Below the pieces are notes generated by a model. That model was not told the DNA's origin and made no database searches. It saw only the letters and a list, made by a program, of their open reading frames with translations. The position numbers were made by a program, and so were the translations under genes. DNA of 64,000 bases from Nitratireductor alexandrii (GTDB lineage Bacteria > Pseudomonadota > Alphaproteobacteria > Rhizobiales > Rhizobiaceae). The DNA is taken from contig NZ_RBVY01000010.1 of NCBI RefSeq assembly GCF_004000215.1, forward strand, positions 38,804-102,803, written 5' to 3'. Shown here piece after piece: positions 34,161 through 42,450 of the stretch; position 1 is the stretch's first letter; every line of letters begins with the position of its first letter.

Positions 34161-35770
34161 TGCCGGCGCTGATGTCCGCGCTTGATGTCCGCTCGCAGGA
34201 TTTTGCGGCCAATGCCGAGGCTATGGCCGAAAAGCTCGACGCGGTGCGGGCGCTCGAGCAGCGCGTGCGCGACAATTCGGCGGCGCGCCGGGCGCGGTTC
34301 GAGGCGCGCGGTCAGATCCTGCCGCGCGAGCGTGTCGAGCGGCTGCTCGATCGCGGCCAGCCCTTTATCGAGCTGTGCACGCTCGCCGGCTACAAGATGC
34401 ACGACGACGACGGCGGCAAGACCATCATGGGCGGCGGCACCATCGCCGGCATCGGCGTGGTGGCCGGCCGGCGGTGCATCGTCTCGGCCTCCGATTCCGG
34501 CATCAAGGGCGGCACGGTCCCGCCGATCGGGCTGAAGAAGGCGTTGCGCCTGCACGAGATCGCTTTCGAAAACCGGCTGCCGCTGATCTATCTGGTCGAA
34601 AGCGGCGGCGCCAACCTGCTTTATCAGGCCGAGATGTTCGTGGAAGGCGGACGCTCCTTCGCCAACCAGGCCCGGCTGTCGGCCGCCGGCATTCCGCAGA
34701 TCGCCATCGTGCACGGATCCTCGACGGCGGGCGGCGCCTATCTGCCGGGACTGTCCGACTATGTCGTTCTGGTGCGCGGGCGCTCGAAGATCTTTCTGGC
34801 CGGCCCGCCGCTGGTCAAGGCGGCGATCGGCGAGGAGGCGGACGACGAGGCGCTGGGCGGCGCCGACCTGCACGGCACGGTCACCGGGCTCGGCGAATAT
34901 CTCGCCGAGGACGACGTTCAGGCGATCGCCTATGGCCGCGAGATCATGAAGACGATCGGCTGGGACGCCGTCGCGCCCGCGCGGCCGGCCGCGCCGCCGC
35001 TTTACGACGCCGAGGAACTGATGGGCATCGTGCCGCTCGACGACAAGGCGCCCTTCGACATGAAGGAGGTGATCGCGCGCATCGTCGACGGGTCGGACTT
35101 TCTGGAATTCAAGCAGGCCCATTCGCCCGACACGATCTGCGGTCATGCCACGGTCGAGGGACATCGCGTCGGCATTCTCGCCAATAACGGCCCGATCATG
35201 CCGACCGGATCGCTCAAGGCGGCGCAGTTCATCCAGCTCTGCGATCAGGCCGGCACGCCGCTGGTCTTTTTGCAGAACACCACCGGCTACATGGTCGGCT
35301 CGCGGGCCGAGCGCGACGGCGCGATCAAGCACGGCTCGAAAATGATCCAGGCGGTCGCCAATGCGCGGGTGGCGAAATTCACCTTCATTCTCGGCGGCTC
35401 CTATGGCGCGGGCAATTACGGCATGTGCGGGCGGGGGTTCTCGCCGCGTTTCATCTTTTCGTGGCCCTCGGCGCGCACCGCGGTGATGGGCGCCGCGCAG
35501 GCGGCCAAGGTGATGGAGATCGTCAGCCGCGGCAAGGCGGCCGCTTCCGGCGCGCAGCCCGACGAGGAGCAGCTTGCGAAGATGAGCGCCGGCATACGCG
35601 CCGGCGTCGAGGCGCAGTCGACGGCTCTCTTCGCCACCGCCAGGCTGTGGGACGACGGCATCATCGACCCGCGCGACACCCGGCGCGTGCTGGGGCTCTG
35701 TCTTCAGATCGCGGCGGAAGGCGCTGGGCGCGAACTCAGGCCCAACGCCTTCGGCGTGGCACGGGGATGA
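34160..35770 (+). CDS. Acyl-CoA carboxylase, carboxyltransferase (beta) subunit, AtuC/LiuB-like
   Basis: The beta subunit of a biotin-dependent acyl-CoA carboxylase of the 3-methylcrotonyl-/geranyl-CoA class, 536 residues. Two crotonase-fold halves are visible; the second carries NTTGYMVGSRAE, IKHGSKMIQAV and GAGNYGMCGRGFSPRF, close to the geranyl-CoA type AtuC. It transfers CO2 from carboxybiotin to the gamma-methyl of a branched enoyl-CoA. Start overlaps the SDR stop by 1 nt. The alpha subunit is two genes downstream. I cannot separate geranyl-CoA from methylcrotonyl-CoA use by eye. Confidence 0.88.
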   Translation: MPALMSALDVRSQDFAANAEAMAEKLDAVRALEQRVRDNSAARRARFEARGQILPRERVERLLDRGQPFIELCTLAGYKMHDDDGGKTIMGGGTIAGIGVVAGRRCIVSASDSGIKGGTVPPIGLKKALRLHEIAFENRLPLIYLVESGGANLLYQAEMFVEGGRSFANQARLSAAGIPQIAIVHGSSTAGGAYLPGLSDYVVLVRGRSKIFLAGPPLVKAAIGEEADDEALGGADLHGTVTGLGEYLAEDDVQAIAYGREIMKTIGWDAVAPARPAAPPLYDAEELMGIVPLDDKAPFDMKEVIARIVDGSDFLEFKQAHSPDTICGHATVEGHRVGILANNGPIMPTGSLKAAQFIQLCDQAGTPLVFLQNTTGYMVGSRAERDGAIKHGSKMIQAVANARVAKFTFILGGSYGAGNYGMCGRGFSPRFIFSWPSARTAVMGAAQAAKVMEIVSRGKAAASGAQPDEEQLAKMSAGIRAGVEAQSTALFATARLWDDGIIDPRDTRRVLGLCLQIAAEGAGRELRPNAFGVARG

Positions 35771-35801
35771 GCGTCCAGGCACACAGGAAGGAATGACAGC
35801 G

Positions 35802-36968
35802 ATGCAGTTCACCCCCGAGCACGACAATCTGCGCCGTACCGTGGCCAGGTTCGTCGACACCGAGATCAACCCCCATGTCGACGACTGGGAGGCGGCGGAG
35901 GAATTTCCCTCGCACGACCTCTTCAAGAAGCTCGGTGATCTCGGCCTGCTCGGCATCAAATACGATCCCGACTATGGCGGGCTGGGTCTCGATTTTTCCT
36001 ATTCGATGGTGATGGCCGAGGAACTCGGCCTGTGCGCGGCCGGCGGCGTACCGATGGCGATCGGGGTGCATACCGACATGTGCACGCCGGCACTCAACCG
36101 GTTCGGGTCCGATCACGTCAAGAAGACGTTTCTCGCCCCCTCGATCGCCGGCGATGTGGTCGGCTGTCTCGGCGTGTCGGAACCCGGCGGCGGCTCGGAC
36201 GTCGCCGCCGTCAAGACGACGGCACGCGCGGACGGCGACGATTTCGTCATTTCCGGCACCAAGATGTGGATCACCAACGGCATGAAGGCCGACTGGTGCT
36301 GCCTGCTCGCCAACACGTCGGACGGCCCGGCGCACAAGAACAAGTCGCTGATCGCGGTGCCGATGGATGCCAAAGGCATCTCGCGCCAGAAGATCAGGAA
36401 GATCGGCATGAATTCGTCCGATACCGCGCAACTGTTCTTCGACGAGGTGCGGGTGCCGCGGCGCAACATCATCGGCCAGGAGGGCATGGGCTTCACCATG
36501 CAGATGCTGCAGTTCCAGGAGGAGCGGCTTTATTCGGCGGCGAGCTCGCTCAAGGGCTTCGACCGGCTGATCGACCTGACGATCGACTACGCCGGCGCGC
36601 GCACGACCTTCGGCAAACCGGTGCTCGACAACCAGGTGGTGCATTTCCGGCTCGCCGAACTCAGGACCGAGGTCGAGGCTTTAAGGGCGCTGACCTGGAG
36701 CGCGATCGAGCAATATGTCGCCGGCCGCGACGTGACCCGGCTCGCCTCGATGGCCAAGCTCAAGACCGGGCGCCTGGCGCGCGAACTCACCGATTCCTGC
36801 CTGCAATATTGGGGCGGCATGGGGTATACGCTCGACAATCCGGTCAGCCGCGCCTTTCGCGACACGCGCCTGGTGTCGATCGGGGCCGGCGCCGACGAAA
36901 TCATGCTCGGCATCATCTGCAAGCTGGAAGGCACGCTGCCGGGCACGAGCAACAAGGCGCGCGGGTAG
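35802..36968 (+). CDS. Acyl-CoA dehydrogenase, AtuD/LiuA-like
   Basis: FAD enzyme that oxidises a branched acyl-CoA to the enoyl-CoA, 388 residues. Signature segments: GCLGVSEPGGGSDVA, KMWITNG, GARTTFGKP and the FAD-binding YWGGMGYTLD. At the C-terminus, where short-chain enzymes have the catalytic Glu in Y-E-G-T, this protein reads IGAGADE, so the base is probably a Glu on helix G (near EERLYS), as in isovaleryl-CoA dehydrogenase. The ATG at 35802 has GGAAGGA 9 nt upstream. Follows the carboxylase beta gene. Confidence 0.9.
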   Translation: MQFTPEHDNLRRTVARFVDTEINPHVDDWEAAEEFPSHDLFKKLGDLGLLGIKYDPDYGGLGLDFSYSMVMAEELGLCAAGGVPMAIGVHTDMCTPALNRFGSDHVKKTFLAPSIAGDVVGCLGVSEPGGGSDVAAVKTTARADGDDFVISGTKMWITNGMKADWCCLLANTSDGPAHKNKSLIAVPMDAKGISRQKIRKIGMNSSDTAQLFFDEVRVPRRNIIGQEGMGFTMQMLQFQEERLYSAASSLKGFDRLIDLTIDYAGARTTFGKPVLDNQVVHFRLAELRTEVEALRALTWSAIEQYVAGRDVTRLASMAKLKTGRLARELTDSCLQYWGGMGYTLDNPVSRAFRDTRLVSIGAGADEIMLGIICKLEGTLPGTSNKARG

Positions 36969-37049
36969 TCGCATGGCCTTGCGAGGATCTGACCCGATGT
37001 CGCCGTTCGGCAATTGCCGCTCCCGCCCGTGCTCATGGAAGGCGGCGGC

Positions 37050-39035
37050 GTGATTGCGCGCCTGCTGATCGCCAATCGCGGCGAGATCGCCTGCCGCATC
37101 GCCGCCACCGCGCGCCGGATGGGCATCGCCACGGTGGCGGTCTATTCCGATGCCGACCGCGCGGCGTTGCATGTGCGCCAGGCCGACGAGGCGGTGCGCA
37201 TCGGCGGGGCACTGGCTTCGTTGTCCTATCTCGACGGCGACGCGGTGATCGCCGCCGCGTGGGCGACGGGAGCCGAGGCGATCCACCCCGGCTACGGTTT
37301 CCTGTCGGAAAACGCCGATTTCGCCGAAGCCTGCCAGGCGGCGGGACTGGTCTTCGTCGGCCCCCCGCCCGACGCGATCCGCGTCATGGGCGACAAGGCC
37401 GGGGCGAAGGCGGTGATGGTCGAGGCCGGCGTGCCGGTGGTGCCGGGTTACGACGGGGCCGACCAGTCGGCCGGACGGCTGGCCGCGGCGGCGCGCGAGA
37501 TCGGTTTTCCCGTCCTGATCAAGGCGGCGGCCGGCGGCGGCGGGCGTGGCATGCGCAGGGTCGATCGGGCCGAGGCGTTCGAGGCGTCGCTGGAAAGCGC
37601 GCGGCGCGAGGCCGAGGCGGCGTTCGGCGACGGGCGCGTGCTGCTCGAAAAGCTCGTCACCGAGGCCCGCCATGTCGAGGTGCAGGTGTTCGCCGACGCG
37701 CATGGCAATGTCGTGCACATGGGCGAGCGCGATTGTTCGGCGCAGCGCCGGCATCAGAAGATCGTGGAGGAAACGCCGTCGCCCTTCGTCGATGCGGCGA
37801 TGGGCGCGGCGATGGCGGTGGACGCGATCGCGGCGGCCAGGGCCGTAAACTATGTCGGGGCGGGCACGGTCGAATTCATCGTCGGCGCCGACCGCCAGCA
37901 TCATTTCCTGGAGATGAACACCCGGCTCCAGGTCGAACACCCGGTCACGGAAATGGTGACCGGCATCGACCTGGTGGAATGGCAGTTGCGGGTGGCGGCG
38001 GGCGAGCCGTTGCCGTTGCGCGAGGAGGATATCGACTTTTTTGGCCATGCGATCGAGGCCAGGCTCTACGCGGAGGACCCGGCCGACGGGTTCCGCCCGC
38101 AGACGGGCGAAATCCTGTTCTGGCAGCCGCAGGTCAAGATTGGCGAGACGGGTATCCGGATCGACAGCGGCGTCGCGGCGGGCGACCGGGTCTCGCCGCA
38201 TTACGACCCGATGATCGCCAAGCTGGTCGCGCATGGTCCCAACCGCGACGAGGCGCTCGACAGGCTGGTGCGGGCCCTCAGGGCGCGGCCGCTGTTCGGC
38301 CTGACGACCAATCGCGGTTTCTTGATCGACCTGCTGGAGGGGGCCGAGTTCAGGCAGGGCGGCGTCACCACCGGTTTCATCGACGACCTGCTCGACAGCG
38401 GACGCGAGGCGATGGGTGCGCAAGCCTTGCAGGACTGGCACTTCGCGCTCGCCGGCGCCGTTCTTGCGCTTAACGTCGACGGCGACTGGTTCCGCTCAAG
38501 CGGCATCGCGGCCTGCCCGTTGACGCTGACATGCGGCGGCGACACCCGCCATGTCGTGGCCGAGATCGCGCGTGGCCTCGTCTCGGCGATCCGTGTCGAT
38601 GGCGACGCGGTGGCGCTGACGGAGATCGCGTTGCACGGCCAGGAGGTGCGCTACGTCCATGCCGGCACGCCGGCGCGGGCGATCTTTTCGCTCGCCGGCC
38701 GGACGCTGTGGCTCGATGTGGACGGGCACAGTCTAGCGTTCCGCGAAACCGATCCCCTGGCCGCCCGGCCGCCGGTCGCGGACGCTTCGCGCGTGACGGC
38801 GCCGGTCACCGGGCTTTTGCGCTCGCTCGCCGTTGTCGCGGGCGATTCCGTCGAGCCCGGCGATACGCTGGCCGTGATCGAGGCGATGAAGATGGAGACC
38901 GCGCTTGCGGCCACGGTCGCCGGCACGGTGCGGGCGGTCCATCGCGGCGAAGGCGAGCAGGTCGGCGCCGGAGACCTGCTGATCGAACTCGATCCGGGCC
39001 CACAAGACCCGACGGACGGCGATCGGCCCGGTTGA
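37050..39035 (+). CDS. Acyl-CoA carboxylase, biotin carboxylase/biotin carrier (alpha) subunit, AtuF/LiuD-like
   Basis: The alpha subunit: ATP-dependent carboxylation of biotin. 661 residues: biotin carboxylase (about 1-450; ANRGEIA opening, ATP-grasp loop KAAAGGGGRGM, EMNTRLQVEHPVTEMVTG), a linker domain, and the biotinyl domain ending with AIEAMKMET, Lys614 being the biotinylation site. I place the start at GTG 37050 (GGAAGG 7 nt upstream), so the protein begins MIARLLIANRG; the ATG at 37035 is an alternative. Works with the beta subunit encoded upstream in the same operon. Confidence 0.9.
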   Translation: MIARLLIANRGEIACRIAATARRMGIATVAVYSDADRAALHVRQADEAVRIGGALASLSYLDGDAVIAAAWATGAEAIHPGYGFLSENADFAEACQAAGLVFVGPPPDAIRVMGDKAGAKAVMVEAGVPVVPGYDGADQSAGRLAAAAREIGFPVLIKAAAGGGGRGMRRVDRAEAFEASLESARREAEAAFGDGRVLLEKLVTEARHVEVQVFADAHGNVVHMGERDCSAQRRHQKIVEETPSPFVDAAMGAAMAVDAIAAARAVNYVGAGTVEFIVGADRQHHFLEMNTRLQVEHPVTEMVTGIDLVEWQLRVAAGEPLPLREEDIDFFGHAIEARLYAEDPADGFRPQTGEILFWQPQVKIGETGIRIDSGVAAGDRVSPHYDPMIAKLVAHGPNRDEALDRLVRALRARPLFGLTTNRGFLIDLLEGAEFRQGGVTTGFIDDLLDSGREAMGAQALQDWHFALAGAVLALNVDGDWFRSSGIAACPLTLTCGGDTRHVVAEIARGLVSAIRVDGDAVALTEIALHGQEVRYVHAGTPARAIFSLAGRTLWLDVDGHSLAFRETDPLAARPPVADASRVTAPVTGLLRSLAVVAGDSVEPGDTLAVIEAMKMETALAATVAGTVRAVHRGEGEQVGAGDLLIELDPGPQDPTDGDRPG

Positions 39036-39049
39036 GTCCGGCGCTATTT

Positions 39050-39071
39050 TGTTATAATCAATAACATTAAT
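39050..39071. promoter_or_regulatory. Candidate MarR operator upstream of the thiolase gene
   Basis: TGTTAT-N5-ATAACA at 39050-39066 is a perfect inverted repeat, 80 bp before the thiolase start. Read on the minus strand the site begins ATTAATGTTAT, identical over 11 bases to a site at 41549, which has the same spacing. Shared use by the local MarR protein is inferred. Confidence 0.65.
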
Positions 39072-39150
39072 CGCCGGCGGCGACGGGCGCGACCTGTGCG
39101 ACTTGCCGGCCGGCGGCGTTCACGATGATGCATAAGAGGCTGCAACCGAC

Positions 39151-40395
39151 ATGACCGACACTCCGCAGGGCTTGCGTTTCAGCTTCGACGACGCCTGGCT
39201 GCTCGACGGCACGCGCACGCCGTTCGTCGACTATACCGGCGCGCTGTCGGCGATCTCGCCGATCGATCTCGGCATCAAGGTCGCACGCGCCGTGCTCGAC
39301 AAGACCGGGTTCGACCCGGCCGATATCGGCACCACCATCGCCGGCTCGATGGCCCAGGCCTCGTTCGACGCCTATATGACGCCGCGCCATATCGGGCTTT
39401 ATTCCGGGGTACCGGTGGAGCGGCCGGCGCATCTGGTGCAGCGCATTTGCGGCACCGGCATCGAGGTGGTGCTGCAGGCGGCTGAGCTGGTCGAGCGCCG
39501 GCGGGTGGAGGCGGCGCTGTGCGTGGGCACCGAATCGATGAGCCGCAATCCGGTCGCCGCCTACACGCACCGTTCCGGGTTCCGCATGGGTCAGGTCGAG
39601 TTCAAGGATTTCCTGTGGGAGGCGCTGCTCGATCCGGCCTGCTCGTGCACCATGGGCGACACGGCCGAAAATCTGGCGCGCGATTACAACATCACGCGCG
39701 AGGAGGTGGACCGCTACGCCGAACGTTCCTTCGCCCGCGCGCTCGCCGCGCAGGCGGACGGGTTTCTGGCCGGCGAGATCACGCCGGTGGTCAGCGAGAG
39801 TTTTGCCGTCGACGGTTTCAACCAGCGCGGCATCCGGCTGCCGCGCAAGATCGAGACGGTCGACACCGACAGCCATATCCGCCCGTCGTCCTACGACATG
39901 CTGTCTGGAATCAGGCCGGCTTTCGGCGGGGTCCAGACGGGCGGCAATTCCTCCGCGATCGTCGACGGTGCGGCCGCCGCCATCGTCGTCAGCAAGGCGC
40001 GCGCCAGCGGACGCAAACCGCTTGCCCGCATCGTCGCCGGCGCGACGGTCGGCGTGCCGCCGCACATTATGGGCATCGGCCCTGCGCCGGCGATCCGGGC
40101 GCTGCTCGATGAGGCCGGGCTCGGCCTCGACGCGATCGACCGCATCGAGATCAACGAGGCCTTCGGCGCCCAGACGATCGCCTGCGCGCGCGAGCTCGGC
40201 CTCGACGAGGACAAGCTCAACGTCAATGGCGGCGCGATCGCCATCGGCCATCCGCTGGGCGCGACCGGTCTGCGCATCACCACCACGGTGGCGCGCGAGT
40301 TGCGCCGCGCCGGCCTGCGTTACGGCATCGCGGCGGCCTGTATCGGCGGCGGGCAGGGGATCGCGGTTCTGGTCGAAAACCCGGACGCGGGCTGA
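39151..40395 (+). CDS. Thiolase (acetyl-CoA acyltransferase-type)
   Basis: Cleaves 3-ketoacyl-CoA with CoA, or condenses in reverse. 414 residues with all three catalytic features: Cys100 in RICGTGIEV, His in IAIGHPLGATG, and Cys397 in AACIGGGQG, plus the NEAFGAQ motif. Probably the last step of beta-oxidation of the island's substrate. It has its own upstream region with a MarR-type operator, so it may be the head of a second unit with the thioesterase gene (13 nt apart). Confidence 0.92.
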   Translation: MTDTPQGLRFSFDDAWLLDGTRTPFVDYTGALSAISPIDLGIKVARAVLDKTGFDPADIGTTIAGSMAQASFDAYMTPRHIGLYSGVPVERPAHLVQRICGTGIEVVLQAAELVERRRVEAALCVGTESMSRNPVAAYTHRSGFRMGQVEFKDFLWEALLDPACSCTMGDTAENLARDYNITREEVDRYAERSFARALAAQADGFLAGEITPVVSESFAVDGFNQRGIRLPRKIETVDTDSHIRPSSYDMLSGIRPAFGGVQTGGNSSAIVDGAAAAIVVSKARASGRKPLARIVAGATVGVPPHIMGIGPAPAIRALLDEAGLGLDAIDRIEINEAFGAQTIACARELGLDEDKLNVNGGAIAIGHPLGATGLRITTTVARELRRAGLRYGIAAACIGGGQGIAVLVENPDAG

Positions 40396-40408
40396 CGGAG
40401 CGTCGGCC

Positions 40409-40831
40409 ATGCTCGTTCACCGCCGCGAGGTCGAGATCGAATGGGGCGATTGCGACGCCGCCGGCATCGTCTTCTACCCGCGCTATTTCGCCATGTTCGA
40501 CGCCTCCACCGCCTATCTGTTCGAAAAGGCGCTGGGCATGAAGAAAATCGCCTGGACGAAGGCCTACGGCATTGTCGGCATTCCGATGGTCGACACCGGG
40601 GCGCGCTTCATCCTGCCCTCGCGTTATGGCGACGTGATCGTCATCGAAAGCCGGGTCGGCGACCTGCGCCGCTCGAGCTTCGACGTCCGCCACCGCGTGT
40701 TCAAGGGCGAAGAGCTCGCCATCGAGGCGCGCGAGACCCGGGTGTGGGCCGAAAAGCACCCCGACGATCCCGATCGCATACGCGGCAAGACCATCCCCGA
40801 AGAGGTGATCGCCGCGCTGTCGGCCGGATAG
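40409..40831 (+). CDS. Hotdog thioesterase, 4-hydroxybenzoyl-CoA thioesterase-like
   Basis: A 140-residue hotdog protein with the 4HBT signature WGDCDAAGIVFYPRYFAMFD, whose Asp is the usual catalytic residue of this group. It would hydrolyse a CoA thioester and release CoA. The exact acyl-CoA is unknown; aromatic acids are common substrates. Close downstream of the thiolase gene in the same direction; converges with the MarR gene. Confidence 0.88.
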   Translation: MLVHRREVEIEWGDCDAAGIVFYPRYFAMFDASTAYLFEKALGMKKIAWTKAYGIVGIPMVDTGARFILPSRYGDVIVIESRVGDLRRSSFDVRHRVFKGEELAIEARETRVWAEKHPDDPDRIRGKTIPEEVIAALSAG

Positions 40832-40854
40832 CGCTGCCCGTCCCGGTCCGGGGC

Positions 40855-41283
40855 CTATTGCCCCGCAGGTTCGATCAGGCGGTCGAGCAGGTCGATCAGG
40901 CGGTCGCGCTCGCGCGCGCCGCCCAGGCGCTCGATCAGGCGGTTTTCGTGCTCGGCCCAGACGACGGCCATCCTGCGCACGAATCTCTCGCCTTCAGGGG
41001 TCAGATGCAGGGAATGTGAACGCCGATCCGTGTCGGCCTTGCGGCGTTCGGCCAGGCCGCGCTTTTCGAGCCCGTCCATCAGCGCGACGAAATTGGCGCG
41101 CTTGATGCCGAGCATCTCGGCGATCTCGGACTGTTTCAGCCCCGGCGTGTTGGCGATGATGGTCAGGACCGAAAACTCGGCCGGCCGCAGTTTCAGTTTC
41201 GAAAACGTGCCGATGAAATCCTGAAAGACATGCAACTGGGCGCGGCGCAGCTTGTAGCCGATGATGGTCGACATCGCCGGCAT
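40855..41283 (-). CDS. MarR-family transcriptional regulator
   Basis: A winged-helix repressor of about 142 residues: LRPAEFSVLTIIANTPG (dimer helix), QSEIAEMLGIKRANFVALMDGLEKRGL (recognition helix), and KADTDRRSHSLHLTPEG (wing). The MarR signature DxRxxx is present as DRRSH. The start is uncertain: ATG at 41283 or a GTG at 41370 giving about 29 more residues. It lies between convergent thioesterase and divergent crotonase genes, so it probably controls this part of the island in response to an acyl-CoA or acid ligand. Likely binds the two ATTAATGTTAT sites. Confidence 0.85.
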   Translation of the reverse strand: MPAMSTIIGYKLRRAQLHVFQDFIGTFSKLKLRPAEFSVLTIIANTPGLKQSEIAEMLGIKRANFVALMDGLEKRGLAERRKADTDRRSHSLHLTPEGERFVRRMAVVWAEHENRLIERLGGARERDRLIDLLDRLIEPAGQ

Positions 41284-41548
41284 GGCGGTGCCGGCCTGCG
41301 TTACAGGCCGGGCGTCGGCCGGGCCGTCGCGCCCATCGCTCGGGCCTGTCTTCTTGGAATCAACGCTCACTGTGCCTGCCGACCGCTCCCCTGTATCCGG
41401 TTCGTCGCCGCGTTGTCGCCGCGGGTGGCCTTGTCCGTTTTTGCCCGGCGAACACTGGCGGTGTCCGGTCCCCCGGCAATTTTGTTCGCACGAAGGGCGA
41501 AGCCGGGTCAACTGCCTGTTCGGTCCGTCGCATCGCCTTGTGTCGCGT

Positions 41549-41572
41549 ATTAATGTTATGATATAAAACATT
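41549..41572. promoter_or_regulatory. Candidate MarR operator in the marR-crotonase intergenic region
   Basis: The site begins ATTAATGTTAT and shows TGTTAT-N5-AAAACA, with outer arms AATGTT and AACATT. It lies 45 bp upstream of the crotonase start, in the 333-bp gap between marR (41283) and crotonase (41617). The rest of this gap is GC-rich with no gene I can support beyond the possible longer MarR start. Confidence 0.65.
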
Positions 41573-41616
41573 TTTTGACCTGTCCAACGCGGTTGCACAC
41601 CGGGAGACGCGACGGA

Positions 41617-42420
41617 ATGAATGCCTCCAACGGCGCGGCCATGCGCGACGACGATGCCGCCGCGCCCTTGCGCATCACGATCGACGGGCCGATCGCCTTC
41701 CTCGCCTTCAACCGGCCGGAAAAGCGCAACGCGATCAGCGACGCCTTGCTGGACCGGCTGAAGCGCTTTTTCGCCGCGCCGCCCGAAGCGGTGCGGGTGG
41801 CGGTTCTGCACGGGCTGGGCGGACATTTTTCGGCCGGGCTGGACCTCTCCGAACAGGTCGCGCGCGAGCCGGCCGAGGTGATGCGGCATTCGCGCGGCTG
41901 GCACCAGGTCATGGATGAGATCCAGTTCGGCGGTCTGCCCGTGGTGTCGGTGCTCAACGGCGCGGTGATCGGCGGCGGGCTCGAGATCGCCGCCTCGACC
42001 CATGTGCGCATTGCCGAGCCTTCGGCCCGGTTTCAATTGCCGGAAGGCAAAAGGGGGATTTTTGTCGGCGGCGGCGCGACCGTGCGGATCGGGCGCATCT
42101 TGGGCGCCGACAGGCTGACGGAAATGATGCTGACCGGGCGTTCCTACGATGCCGAGACGGGACACCGCCTCGGTCTGGCGCACTATCTGGTCGACGACGG
42201 CGAGGGGATCGCCAAGGCTCGTGAACTCGCCACCGAGATCGCCGCCAACGCGCCGCTGGTCAACTATCTGGTCATCCAGGCGGTTTCGCGCATCGACGAT
42301 ATGGGGCGCGGCGACGGTCTGTTTGCCGAAAGCCTCAGTGCGGCGCTGTCGCAGACCGGTACCGATGCCAGGGAGGGTCTGCGGGCGTTTCTGGAAAAGC
42401 GCGATCCCCGTTTCAGATAG
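41617..42420 (+). CDS. Crotonase-family enoyl-CoA hydratase/isomerase
   Basis: A 267-residue crotonase-fold enzyme. The oxyanion-hole region HGLGGHFSAGLDL and the GGGLEIAAS segment are intact, and ARFQLPEGKRGIFVGGGATVRI covers the second active-site loop, with one Glu (PEG) positioned as a possible catalytic residue. Could hydrate or isomerise an enoyl-CoA in the island's pathway. Start at 41617 has GGGAGA 9 nt upstream. Divergent from marR with the shared operator between them. Confidence 0.88.
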   Translation: MNASNGAAMRDDDAAAPLRITIDGPIAFLAFNRPEKRNAISDALLDRLKRFFAAPPEAVRVAVLHGLGGHFSAGLDLSEQVAREPAEVMRHSRGWHQVMDEIQFGGLPVVSVLNGAVIGGGLEIAASTHVRIAEPSARFQLPEGKRGIFVGGGATVRIGRILGADRLTEMMLTGRSYDAETGHRLGLAHYLVDDGEGIAKARELATEIAANAPLVNYLVIQAVSRIDDMGRGDGLFAESLSAALSQTGTDAREGLRAFLEKRDPRFR

Positions 42421-42450
42421 CGTCCGGAAAGCGCCGCGCGGCCGAAGCTT

